Below the pieces are notes generated by a model. That model made no database searches. It saw only the letters and a program-made list of their open reading frames with translations, and was not told where the DNA came from. From Chloroflexota bacterium (GTDB taxonomy: Bacteria > Chloroflexota > Anaerolineae > Aggregatilineales > Phototrophicaceae), in NCBI GenBank assembly GCA_026706445.1, contig JAPOYT010000044.1, forward strand, positions 1-38,701: DNA of 38,701 nt. The letters run 5' to 3'. Numbering within the stretch: position 1 is the stretch's first letter; each line of letters opens with the position of its first letter. Below, one piece after another: positions 9,160 through 19,010 of the stretch. The position numbers and the translations under genes were made by a program.

Positions 9160-9757
9160 TATCGGCGCTATCGGCTTCTCGCCCGATGCGCCAATCACCT
9201 TTAAGTCGGGCATTCAGTCGCCGGTCTATGTCGACAATCGCCAGTTGATTTATCATCCGGCCGCCTGGCACAGCATCATTAAGGGATTTCGGGCGCTGAT
9301 TGACGCTCGATGCCTGGAATACGACATTATCGCCGGCGTCGCCGTCGGCGGCATTCCGCATAGTTCCGCGCTTGCCCTTACGCTTGAGAGGCCGTCGGTC
9401 TTCATCCGCAAGGAAAGCAAGGGACACGGCCGGAGCCAACGCATCGAAGGCGGCGATGTCGATAAGCGCCGTGTACTGCTTGTTGAGGATCTCGTCACCA
9501 CTGGCGGAAGCAGCCTGTCGGCGGTGGACGCCTTGCGAGAATCCGGCGCCCATGTCACGGATGCGCTTGCAATCGTCAGCTATGGTTTCGCGGAGGCCGC
9601 ATCAGCTTTCGCGCGCGCGGAATTGGCGCTTCATACCTTGACCGACATCGAGACGCTGCTCGAGCTGGCGCGTGAACGGGCTGTGCTGAATCGTGAGCAG
9701 GTCTCGGTCATCCGCAGCTGGATGGTTGATCCATACGCCTGGAGCGCGACAAGCTGA
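9116..9757 (+). CDS. pyrE: Orotate phosphoribosyltransferase
   Basis: Transfers phosphoribose from PRPP to orotate, giving OMP. The 213-residue length is normal. SGIQSPVYVDNR near residue 30 is the usual orotate-side motif, and VLLVEDLVTTGGS is the PRPP-binding loop. ATG 9116 is chosen because the residues after it align with the normal family N-terminus (ALLDIGAIGF). This makes a 44-bp overlap with the end of pyrD; TTG 9152 is a possible shorter start. The stop overlaps the pyrF start by one base. Confidence 0.95.
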   Translation: MNPNTKRSSAKALLDIGAIGFSPDAPITFKSGIQSPVYVDNRQLIYHPAAWHSIIKGFRALIDARCLEYDIIAGVAVGGIPHSSALALTLERPSVFIRKESKGHGRSQRIEGGDVDKRRVLLVEDLVTTGGSSLSAVDALRESGAHVTDALAIVSYGFAEAASAFARAELALHTLTDIETLLELARERAVLNREQVSVIRSWMVDPYAWSATS

Positions 9758-10560
9758 TGCGCGCCGTCGACAAATACAAGGCCCGCGTCGAAGCGGCGAA
9801 TTCACTTCTCTGTGTCGGGCTAGACAGCGATACTCAAGAGTTGCCAGCGCGCTTCCTGGCCGGCGAATTGCCTCAGTGGTCTTTCAACCGCCACATTATT
9901 AACGCGACCGCTCAGTACGCGGTCGCCTTCAAGATCAATATGGCTTTCTATGAGTCGGAAGGCGCCGACGGCTGGCGGCAGCTCGAACGGACGTTGGCTT
10001 ACCTGCGCGAACGTCACCCCGATATCTTGCAGATCTGCGATGCCAAGCGCGGCGATATCGGCAATACCAGCGCCGCCTACGCCCGCGCCATCTTTGACGC
10101 GCTTGGCTTTGACGCGGTCACGCTCAATCCTTATCTCGGGCGCGACGCGCTGCAGCCCTTCCTCGACTACGAAGACCGAGCTTGCATCATCCTCTGCCGC
10201 ACGTCGAATCCGGGCTCGGCTGCGCTGCAGAATCTACGCTTTGGCGACCGCCCGTTGTGGCGAATTGTCGCCGAAATGGTCGCCAGCGAGTGGAACGAAA
10301 ACGGCAACTGCATGCTGGTCGCTTCGGGCAGGGATCCGGCGGAAATGGCGCAGATTCGCGCGATCGTCGGCGAACTGACCCTGCTCGTTCCCGGCATTGG
10401 CGCGCAAGGCGGCGACGTAAAAGCCACCGTTGGAGCCGGGCTCAATCGCGAGAAAGGCGGTCTAATTATCAATTCGTCGCGCGGCATCATCTTCGCCGAT
10501 GATCCGGCGAACGCGGCGCGCGCGCTGCGCGACACGATCAATCATTTTCGCTTTGCCTGA
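9757..10560 (+). CDS. pyrF: Orotidine 5'-phosphate decarboxylase (type 2)
   Basis: Decarboxylates OMP to UMP, the last step of the pathway. The 267-residue length and the opening LCVGLDSD segment fit the type 2 subfamily. The catalytic D-x-K-x-x-D set is in DAKRGDIGN (Asp95, Lys97, Asp100). VPGIGAQGGD and the INSSRGI segment form the phosphate-binding end. It is the last gene of pyrBCDEF; carAB is not in the window. No clear terminator follows. Confidence 0.95.
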   Translation: MRAVDKYKARVEAANSLLCVGLDSDTQELPARFLAGELPQWSFNRHIINATAQYAVAFKINMAFYESEGADGWRQLERTLAYLRERHPDILQICDAKRGDIGNTSAAYARAIFDALGFDAVTLNPYLGRDALQPFLDYEDRACIILCRTSNPGSAALQNLRFGDRPLWRIVAEMVASEWNENGNCMLVASGRDPAEMAQIRAIVGELTLLVPGIGAQGGDVKATVGAGLNREKGGLIINSSRGIIFADDPANAARALRDTINHFRFA

Positions 10561-10840
10561 ATCCAGGCTCGGCGCTAATCTCTCGCCATGAGGCCGGTCC
10601 GACGCCCAATTCCTTCGCCGATTTGCAGGTGAAAGGTCCGCTGGCGAACGCGGCGGGCGCTGCAATCCAACTAAAGCGGCGCTAATCAATTTGCCAAGAT
10701 GCGGCGCTTGCTGTATCTTACTCTCACCTGCTGACTGCCATCCTGAACCGCAGCCATGAAGGCGAACTCCGCATTCTGTTCAACGGCGCCACGAGCCGCG
10801 TCTCGCTCAACAAGCGGCGCCTATAACCACGGGCTAGCGA
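10561..10840 (+). other. Intergenic region with possible gene remnants
   Basis: The 280 bp between pyrF and the CrtI-like gene holds no ORF with a start codon that I accept. One frame is open from 10686 to the TAA at 10824-10826 and would read as ordinary protein (ending GATSRVSLNKRRL) but has no ATG/GTG/TTG of suitable placement. A second open stretch ends at 10683-10685. I could not assign either to a family. They may be decayed coding sequence or chance. Confidence 0.25.
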
Positions 10841-12289
10841 ATGGCTAAGTCAGTCATCGTCATCGGCGGAGGCTTGGGCGGCTTGGCGGCTGCGGCAAGG
10901 CTGGCGCGCGCCGGCTTTGAAGTCACTGTATTGGAAAAGAATGCGCAAGTCGGCGGTCAAATCAGCGAAGTCCAAGCTGCCGGATTCCGCTGGAGCATCG
11001 GTCCGCCCGCAATCACTGCCCGACCGCTGCTGGAAGAGTTGTTCAACGACCTCGGGCGCGAGCTCCAAGACTACCTGCGCCTGCTCCCGCTCGATCCGCA
11101 AACGCGTTATTTCTTTTCCGATGGCCTAACCTATAATACGCGCCTCGACTGGTCAGCGACCGCGGCCGAGATCGCGCAGATTGACGCGCGAGATGTCTCG
11201 GGTTATCTGCGATATCTGGCATACGCCGCAAGCATCCACCAACTGCGGCGCTACGGCTTCGGCCGATCGCTGCACGGGGGTTGGTTTCGCGCCGGTCCTT
11301 TAGCCAGCGCCGACGCCGCCGCCAGGCGATTCATCCGCTCGGACAAGCTGCGGCGCGCGCTATCGCATCATGCCAGTCAAAGCGGCGGCAGTCCCTTCGC
11401 CGTTGCAGCCGCCTACAGCGAGCTGGCGCATGCCGCACTGAACAGCGGTCTATGGCATCCGCGCGATGGACTCGCCGCGATTGCGCGAGCGCTGGAGAAT
11501 CTCGCCGCTGAGTTCAAGGTAAGCATCCGTCTTGGCTGCCCGGTCGCGCGCATCGAGATCGAGCGAAGCAATGCGATTGGCGTGGCGCTGGAAAGCGGCG
11601 AAATCATGCGCGCCGATGCGGTCGTATCTAACGTTTGTCCCATTTCGACCGCCCGCTACCTGTTGCCGGAGTGGACAATTTCGGCGACGGCGCTGCGCAG
11701 CCTGATGCAGACGCCAATGTCGAGCTCGGCATTTATCTTGCTGCTCGGCATCCGGGGGGCCTCCCCCCGGCTCGCGCATCACAACATCTTCTTCTCCGAT
11801 GATTTTCGCGCCGAATATGAGCATATCTTTCAGCGTGGCCTAATGCCGGCCGACCCCACCATAACGTTGACGATCAGCTCGAAGACGGACCCGCCGAGCG
11901 CGCCCGGCAATCAAGAGAACTGGTTGATCCGGGTCAGCGCTCCGCCACTATCGGAGAAGGTGAATTGGGCGACTGAGGCGAGGGGCATTCGCGATCGTAT
12001 CCTGACCATTCTGCAGGGGCGATATGGCCTGGAGCTGCATGATCGCATTCGATTCGAAAGGCATTTTACACCGGCGGATCTTAGCCAGCTGTCCGGCGCC
12101 TGGCGCGGCGCATTACACGGGTCATTGCCCCACGGACCCCGCGCCGCATTGACGCGCCCACGGATTCGCAGCCCGCATCTCAAGCGCCTATATCACGCGG
12201 GTGGCGCGGTCGTGCCCGGTGGCGGTCTGCCGCAAGCGCTGTTATCGGCCAAAGCGGCGGCGGCCCTCCTGATTCAGGACCTCGGCTGA
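10841..12289 (+). CDS. FAD-dependent oxidoreductase, phytoene desaturase (CrtI) family
   Basis: Predicted flavoprotein of 482 residues. The N-terminal dinucleotide fold is clear: VIVIGGGLGGLAAAARLA (Gly9-Gly14) then the acidic end of strand beta-2 (VLEKN). The C-terminal motif LYHAGGAVVPGGGLPQALLSAKAAA is the form seen in CrtI/CrtN/CrtO-type carotenoid desaturases and related retinol saturases. No phytoene synthase or other carotenoid gene is adjacent, so the substrate is not determined. The start is ATG 10841 with no strong ribosome binding site. It converges on the MaoC-like gene with a 6-bp gap. Confidence 0.8.
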   Translation: MAKSVIVIGGGLGGLAAAARLARAGFEVTVLEKNAQVGGQISEVQAAGFRWSIGPPAITARPLLEELFNDLGRELQDYLRLLPLDPQTRYFFSDGLTYNTRLDWSATAAEIAQIDARDVSGYLRYLAYAASIHQLRRYGFGRSLHGGWFRAGPLASADAAARRFIRSDKLRRALSHHASQSGGSPFAVAAAYSELAHAALNSGLWHPRDGLAAIARALENLAAEFKVSIRLGCPVARIEIERSNAIGVALESGEIMRADAVVSNVCPISTARYLLPEWTISATALRSLMQTPMSSSAFILLLGIRGASPRLAHHNIFFSDDFRAEYEHIFQRGLMPADPTITLTISSKTDPPSAPGNQENWLIRVSAPPLSEKVNWATEARGIRDRILTILQGRYGLELHDRIRFERHFTPADLSQLSGAWRGALHGSLPHGPRAALTRPRIRSPHLKRLYHAGGAVVPGGGLPQALLSAKAAAALLIQDLG

Positions 12290-12295
12290 GCTTGC

Positions 12296-12760
12296 TCAGG
12301 GCTTCGACATCATCAGGAGCGACAAGGTTCCCTTCTGCGCGATGGTTCCATCCTGCTTGATGATGCGCGTCTCCAGCACCACGGTCCCGCCGCCCAATCG
12401 CCGCGCGGCCTTCGTCTCGCTCACTTTCAACTCAACGTGAATGGTATCGCCGATATAAACCGGGCTGCTGAACTTCATCTCCACGCCGCGGAAGCCGAGC
12501 ACGGTCCGCTCCAGGATGCCCAATTGATAGGCTTGCCCGACGGCGTAGCTTAGCGTCAACAGGCCATGGGCCACGCGTTGACCCATGAAGGAGTCTTTGG
12601 CGTAGTCGGCATCGGTGTGCATTGGATTGTAATCGCCGGTTAAGGCGGCGAAGTTGACTAAATCCGCTTCGGTGATGGTGCGGCCGCGCGTACGCATCGT
12701 CGCGCCTATTTCGAATTCTTCAAAGTAAAGACCGCGCGGTCCGTCGGTTTCCATTTTCAT
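12296..12760 (-). CDS. MaoC-like hot-dog dehydratase
   Basis: Likely (R)-specific enoyl-CoA hydratase-type protein of 154 residues. The hydratase-2 signature is visible as ALTGDYNPMHTD (catalytic Asp/His pair), followed by AHGLLTLS, with a single hot-dog domain spanning the chain. VEMKFSSPVYIGDTI is the usual second-half motif. The substrate cannot be read from sequence; family members act in beta-oxidation, polyhydroxyalkanoate supply or acyl-CoA pathways such as methylaspartate/mesaconyl chemistry. ATG 12760 has AGGG at 7 bp; ATG 12754 is an alternative. It is followed by the convergent CrtI-like gene. Confidence 0.88.
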   Translation of the reverse strand: MKMETDGPRGLYFEEFEIGATMRTRGRTITEADLVNFAALTGDYNPMHTDADYAKDSFMGQRVAHGLLTLSYAVGQAYQLGILERTVLGFRGVEMKFSSPVYIGDTIHVELKVSETKAARRLGGGTVVLETRIIKQDGTIAQKGTLSLLMMSKP

Positions 12761-12831
12761 CGGCAGACCCTGCTTTAAGCGGCGGATTCGGGCGACATGA
12801 CAGGCAACCTTATTTGCTAATGAATTAGAGC

Positions 12832-12873
12832 GGGCGACCCAAGGAGCGCGTAGACACAGCCCGCCGGTCGCCC
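12832..12873. repeat. Inverted repeat GGGCGACC / GGTCGCCC
   Basis: A perfect 8-bp inverted repeat (12832-12839 and 12866-12873) with a 26-base loop lies in the gap between hppA and the MaoC-like gene. A further GGGCGACAT half-element sits at 12790-12798. The same core occurs as a tight palindrome at 38222-38242, so this is probably a dispersed REP-like element rather than a terminator; no T-run follows on either strand. Confidence 0.5.
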
Positions 12874-12908
12874 ATACACGCTCTTGCGTATTGGCTCCAT
12901 TGCGCGCG

Positions 12909-15047
<2,139 letters not shown>

Positions 15048-15284
15048 TTCAGTCTCCCTTGTGAACTATCCCGCGTCAAAATATTTCTTATGCAAACTGG
15101 TGTGTCGCGCAGCCATGCGCGCAGCGGCGACCGTCGCGCCCAACCCTGATTCTAGCCGTCTTGCTTTCGCCTGCATTGGAAATTACAAGCAATAGATATT
15201 AGCGGAGAACGCGGCATTTTCAACACCGGACTGACGCGGGTGTGGCGAAATCATTGCGTATCGCCTTATGCTGAGTGCCTCATA

Positions 15285-15330
15285 TTTTTTCACCACAGAG
15301 GAAAAAGAGGAAACACAGAGGTCACAGAGG
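15285..15330. repeat. Dispersed purine-rich repeat, copy 3
   Basis: TTTTTTCACCACAGAGG is followed by AGAGGAAACACAGAGG and GTCACAGAGG. It shares its T-run, CACCAC/CACCGAG opening and CAGAGG units with the copies at 2357-2400 and 5739-5774. It is again intergenic. Confidence 0.55.
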
Positions 15331-15440
15331 ATTAAGCGATAAATGTCTGCGTTTTGCGCCATGCCCATGACGACTCAGATCCGCCGCGGCCTTCACAGCG
15401 GCGCCAATGAAAAAAGCAAGCCGCTGCTGCGCTCTTCGCG

Positions 15441-15446
15441 TATAAT
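15441..15446 (+). promoter_or_regulatory. Probable -10 element of the yraN-miaA unit
   Basis: A perfect TATAAT lies 31 bp before ATG 15478. No good -35 hexamer is visible at 16-18 bp. Confidence 0.4.
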
Positions 15447-15477
15447 TGTGGCGTCCTCTGGAGAGCGTAGCGATCAC

Positions 15478-15843
15478 ATGGCAAGCACGAAGCGAACGGG
15501 CGCGGACGGAGAAAAAATCGCGCGGAAGCACCTGCGGCGGAAGGGTTACCTCATCCTCGAAAGCAATTGGTCGACTACTTTCGGCGAGCTGGATATCATC
15601 GCGAAACGGGGTGATGAGCTCGTTTTCGTCGAGGTGAAGACCCGCCGCGGCGCGAGCACCGAAGTGGCGCTGGAGGCGGTCACGCCGGCGAAGCATGAGC
15701 GCATGCTCAAAGCGGTGTATCAATACCTGCACGACCATGATATCGACTCGGAAACGCAATGGCGCATGGACGTCATCGCCGTTGCGATTCAGGCTGGCGG
15801 ACCTCCGCAAATTGACCATGTGGAGGACGCCTTTGACTGGTGA
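15478..15843 (+). CDS. yraN: YraN/UPF0102 family nuclease-fold protein
   Basis: Small 121-residue protein of the UPF0102 family. The PD-(D/E)xK nuclease-like core is seen as GELDIIAKRGDELVFVEVKTR (Asp and E-x-K present), after the family N-terminal segment GADGEKIARKHLRRKGY. Family members are often next to rnhB or ribosomal and tRNA genes; their cellular role is not established. ATG 15478 is preceded by GGAGAG. Its end overlaps the miaA start by 11 bp, so the two are probably translationally coupled. Confidence 0.88.
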   Translation: MASTKRTGADGEKIARKHLRRKGYLILESNWSTTFGELDIIAKRGDELVFVEVKTRRGASTEVALEAVTPAKHERMLKAVYQYLHDHDIDSETQWRMDVIAVAIQAGGPPQIDHVEDAFDW

Positions 15844-16768
15844 GGCGCGGCCGCTCATCATCATCCTGGGCGCGACCGGCGTCGGCAAAACGAGCCTGGC
15901 GATCGAACTGGCGCAGCGCCTCGGCGGCGAAATCATCGGCGCGGACAGCCGGCAGATCTACAAGTACATGGATATCGGCACAGCCAAACCGACCGCCGAG
16001 CAGCAGGCGCTGATTCCCCATCATCTGATCGACATGGTCGCGCCCGATGTCAACCTCAGCCTGGCGCAATACCAAGATGCCGCCTATCGCGCTATTGACG
16101 ACGCGCATGGACGCGGCAGTCTGCCCTTCCTGGTCGGCGGCAGCGGACAGTATATCAGCGCGGTCGAAGAAGGCTGGACGATCCCGCGTGTGCCACCGAA
16201 TCCGGAGCTGCGCGCCGAGCTGGAGCGCTTCGCCGCCGAACACTCGCGGGCGGCGCTGCACGATCGGCTGCGCCACGTCGATCCGGTATCAGCCGAACGC
16301 ATCCACCCCAACAACACGCGTCGCGTCATTCGCGCGCTGGAAGTGCATACGCTGACGGGAAAAGCGATCAGCGTCTTGCAAGCGAAACGCCCTCCGCCAT
16401 ACCGCATCTACCGGCTCGGTTTGCAACTGCCGCGCGCCATCCTCTATAATCGCGTTGATGCTCGCGTGGAGGCCATGATCGCCGCCGGATTGGTCGACGA
16501 AGTCGCCCGCCTGCTGGACATGAGCTATGACCGCGCGCTGCCCTCTATGAGTGGACTCGGCTACCGGGAGATTGCCGCCCACCTGCTTGATGGCTGGACG
16601 CTGGACGAAGCGATTGAGCGCAGTAAATTCAGCACCCACGAGTTCATCCGCGGGCAGGATGTCTGGTTCCGCGGGCACGACAATGGCATTCTATGGCATA
16701 ATGTTGAGGATATTGACGCCGCCATGTTGGCGCGCGACTTGGGAGCCTGGCTGGAACGAGGCAGTTGA
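15833..16768 (+). CDS. miaA: tRNA dimethylallyltransferase
   Basis: Adds dimethylallyl from DMAPP to N6 of A37 in tRNAs reading UNN codons. The 311-residue length is standard. The P-loop is GATGVGKTS, followed by GADSRQIYKYMDIGTAKP, the usual substrate-binding motif. The later SGLGYREIAAHL segment and FSTHEFIRGQDVWFR match the C-terminal part of the family. TTG 15833 is the start because GGAGG (15822-15826) stands six bases before it; the in-frame ATG 15818 has no such site. Confidence 0.95.
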   Translation: MTGEARPLIIILGATGVGKTSLAIELAQRLGGEIIGADSRQIYKYMDIGTAKPTAEQQALIPHHLIDMVAPDVNLSLAQYQDAAYRAIDDAHGRGSLPFLVGGSGQYISAVEEGWTIPRVPPNPELRAELERFAAEHSRAALHDRLRHVDPVSAERIHPNNTRRVIRALEVHTLTGKAISVLQAKRPPPYRIYRLGLQLPRAILYNRVDARVEAMIAAGLVDEVARLLDMSYDRALPSMSGLGYREIAAHLLDGWTLDEAIERSKFSTHEFIRGQDVWFRGHDNGILWHNVEDIDAAMLARDLGAWLERGS

Positions 16769-16849
16769 CTCAATCGCTGAAACTTGCGGACGTCAACCTG
16801 ACTGATGCAGTCGCAATCGCGCCCGGCGCGTGAGATGTCCTGACCAGCA

Positions 16850-16855
16850 TATAAT
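16850..16855 (+). promoter_or_regulatory. Probable -10 element of the moaC-moaDE-rnc unit
   Basis: A perfect TATAAT lies 21 bp before ATG 16877, in the 108-bp gap after miaA. No -35 is recognisable. With so short a distance the transcript would have a very short leader. Confidence 0.4.
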
Positions 16856-16876
16856 GCAAGAATACGGACAAAGTGA

Positions 16877-17368
16877 ATGATGACCGCCAATAAAGGACTA
16901 ACTCACCTCGATGAATCGGGCGGCGCCAAGATGGTTGATGTCGGCGGCAAGCCCACCACCCGGCGAATCGCGCGCGCCGGCGGACGAATCACGATGAAGC
17001 CGGAAACGTTGCAACTGATTCGCGCGGGCGATCTCAAAAAGGGGGATGTCCTCGGTGTGGCGCGCATCGCTGGCATCATGGCCGCAAAGCGCACAGCCGA
17101 GTTGATTCCGCTTTGTCATCCGCTGCCGCTCGAGGACATCGCCTTGGAATTAACGATCAATGAAGACGAAAGCGCTATCGAGATTGGGGCGACGGTCAAG
17201 ACGACCGGCCAGACCGGCGTCGAGATGGAAGCGCTGACCGCGGTATCGGTGGCGGCGCTGACGATCTATGACATGGCGAAAGCGATCGACCGCGAAATGC
17301 GAATCGGCGACATCCGCCTCTTGGAAAAGCGCGGCGGCGCGCGCGGCGATTTCCTGGCGGAGAAATAG
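16877..17368 (+). CDS. moaC: Cyclic pyranopterin monophosphate synthase
   Basis: Converts the MoaA product (3',8-cyclo-7,8-dihydro-GTP) to cyclic pyranopterin monophosphate in molybdenum cofactor synthesis. The 163 residues include the family opening [14 protein letters not shown], the [10 protein letters not shown] segment, and [20 protein letters not shown]. Nothing is missing. ATG 16877 and ATG 16880 are both possible starts. The moaDE fusion follows after 8 bp; moaA is not in the window. Confidence 0.96.
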   Translation: MMTANKGLTHLDESGGAKMVDVGGKPTTRRIARAGGRITMKPETLQLIRAGDLKKGDVLGVARIAGIMAAKRTAELIPLCHPLPLEDIALELTINEDESAIEIGATVKTTGQTGVEMEALTAVSVAALTIYDMAKAIDREMRIGDIRLLEKRGGARGDFLAEK

Positions 17369-17376
17369 GCGATCCG

Positions 17377-18108
17377 ATGCAAATCACTGTGCTCTTCTTC
17401 GCTACGCTGCGCGACCTCGTCGGCGACCGTCGAATCACCGTAGAGCTGGATGATGGCGCCGACAGCATTGAGCATTTGCGCCGTGAATTAAGCGCGCGCT
17501 ACCCCGCCGCCGCCGACAATCTGCGCGTCGCGCTAGCCGCGATCAACGAAGAATTCGCCTTTGCTCACGACCGGATCAGCGACGGCGACGAGGTGGCTTT
17601 CTTCCCGCCAGTCAGTGGCGGCTCGGGCGAGGCGAACGAGCGCCCGGAGATTTTCCGCTTGCCCCGCGCCCCGTTCAATCACGACGAGATCATCGCCGCC
17701 ATCACCACCGAGCGCAGCGGCGCCGTCTGCCTGTTCACGGGCACGGTGCGCGGGCGCACGGCGAAAGCGGGCCATCTGTCGCAGACCGAGTATCTGGAAT
17801 ATGAAGCCTACGAGCAAATGGCGCTGGCGAAGATGAAACAAGTAGCGGCCGAAATCCGCGCGCGCTGGAGCAAGGTGGAAGGCATCGCCATCATCCAGCG
17901 CATCGGCCGGCTGCAAGTCGGCGACAACACCGTTTTATGCGCCTGCTCGGCGCCGCATCGCGATGACGGCTGCTTTGATGGCGCCCGCTATGGCATTGAT
18001 CGCCTGAAAGAAATCGTGCCAGTCTGGAAAAAAGAGGTCGGCAACGCTGGCGAAACCTGGATTGAAGGCGACTACCGCCCGGCTTCGAGCGACCGGATTG
18101 ATCCATGA
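17377..18108 (+). CDS. MoaD-MoaE fusion, molybdopterin synthase
   Basis: Single 243-residue protein joining the small sulfur carrier MoaD (about 1-82) and the large catalytic subunit MoaE (about 92-237) of molybdopterin synthase, which puts the dithiolene sulfurs into cyclic pyranopterin. The MoaD part ends in PPVSGG with Gly81-Gly82, normally the free C-terminus that is thiocarboxylated. The MoaE part has IIQRIGRLQVGD and DRLKEIVPVWKKE, whose Lys211 and Lys218 have the seven-residue spacing of E. coli Lys119/Lys126. The frame is continuous, with no stop or slippery site at the junction. A comparable fusion, MoaX of Mycobacterium tuberculosis, is known to be cleaved after the Gly-Gly. It overlaps rnc by four bases. 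Confidence 0.93.
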   Translation: MQITVLFFATLRDLVGDRRITVELDDGADSIEHLRRELSARYPAAADNLRVALAAINEEFAFAHDRISDGDEVAFFPPVSGGSGEANERPEIFRLPRAPFNHDEIIAAITTERSGAVCLFTGTVRGRTAKAGHLSQTEYLEYEAYEQMALAKMKQVAAEIRARWSKVEGIAIIQRIGRLQVGDNTVLCACSAPHRDDGCFDGARYGIDRLKEIVPVWKKEVGNAGETWIEGDYRPASSDRIDP

Positions 18109-18839
18109 ACAAATCCGACAACACCGCCGCGTTCGAAGCCATACTTGGCATCGAATTTCACGATCTATCGCTGCTGACGCAAGCGCTGACGCACCGCTCT
18201 TTCGTAAATGAAAACGAGGGCGATGGAGATGGGAGCGACAATGAGCGGCTCGAATTCCTTGGCGATGCGGTGATAGATCTGATCGTCGCCGACATGCTTT
18301 TTCGCAAGTATCCGCATGTTGACGAAGGTGAGCTGACGCAGCTGCGGGCGGCTTTGGTGAAGACAGAGTCGCTGGCGCATCTGGGCCGGAACTGTCGCCT
18401 GGGCGAATTCTTGCGCATTGGCCACGGCGAAGAACTCACTGGCGGCCGCGGACGCTTGACCATCCTCTGCCGCGCCTTTGAAGCGGTCATCGGCGCGATT
18501 TACCTCGATCAAGGCATGGACTCGGTCGTCGATTTTGTCCTGCCGCCACTGCTAGCGCTGCTGGACGACATCATCAAGGAAGGGGCGCATATTGATGCCC
18601 GCAGCGAGTTACAGGAGCGGATTCAAGCGCGCCTGAACATCACGCCCGATTATCGGGTGACCGGCGCCGAAGGGCCGGAACACGAGAAGGAGTTTCGCGT
18701 CGAGGTGGCGATCGGCGACAGGCTCATAGGCAGTGGCATCGGCGGGAGCAAACGCGCCGCCGCCCGGGAAGCAGCCCGCGCCGCCCTCAAGCAGCTTGAA
18801 GCGGAGGGCCTGCCCGACGCTATGTCAGAGGATCTGTAG
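18105..18839 (+). CDS. rnc: Ribonuclease III with an unusual active-site residue
   Basis: Double-strand RNA endonuclease for rRNA and mRNA processing, 244 residues. The catalytic domain has the signature NERLEFLGDAV with Glu47, Glu50 and Asp54 (E. coli Glu38, Glu41, Asp45). A C-terminal double-stranded RNA-binding domain follows from about residue 165 (SELQERIQ to GSKRAAAREAARAAL). In the ILCRAFEAVIG segment Glu126 matches E. coli Glu117, but the position of catalytic metal ligand Asp114 is Arg123. I read this directly from the codons (CGC). ATG 18105 overlaps the moaDE stop (ATGA). The family call is secure; full catalytic activity is not. Confidence 0.93.
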   Translation: MNKSDNTAAFEAILGIEFHDLSLLTQALTHRSFVNENEGDGDGSDNERLEFLGDAVIDLIVADMLFRKYPHVDEGELTQLRAALVKTESLAHLGRNCRLGEFLRIGHGEELTGGRGRLTILCRAFEAVIGAIYLDQGMDSVVDFVLPPLLALLDDIIKEGAHIDARSELQERIQARLNITPDYRVTGAEGPEHEKEFRVEVAIGDRLIGSGIGGSKRAAAREAARAALKQLEAEGLPDAMSEDL

Positions 18840-18853
18840 AGGCGAGCGGCAAA

Positions 18854-18952
18854 CCCCCACCCCAACCTCCTCCCCGACGGGTCAGTGTCGGCGGGTCAGT
18901 GTCCACCAAAACGGGCCAAGACCAGCGCTTCGGCAAGGGGCCGGGGGATGGG
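18854..18952. repeat. Degenerate copy of the CCCCCACCCC...GGGGGATGGG repeat
   Basis: Begins CCCCCACCCCAACCTCCTCC and ends AAGGGGCCGGGGGATGGG, matching both ends of the better preserved element at 38250-38359, but the middle differs. Inside it GGGTCAGTGTC occurs twice with a 14-bp period (18879-18889, 18893-18903). It lies in the 171-bp gap between convergent rnc and the helicase gene. Confidence 0.55.
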
Positions 18953-19010
18953 CAAAAACATGAGCCCATCGTCGAGTAGCGAACAAGCCCGCGGCCTAGG
19001 TCCGAGCGGT

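Larger units (their letters stand above)
15048..15477. other. Intergenic region between divergent hppA and yraN
   Basis: This 430-bp gap holds the divergent upstream regions of hppA and yraN, one dispersed repeat (15285-15330) and a TATAAT before yraN. I see no ORF with coding character and no RNA gene. The frame of yraN is open upstream to 15343, but that extension spans the TATAAT and is not taken as coding. Confidence 0.5.
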
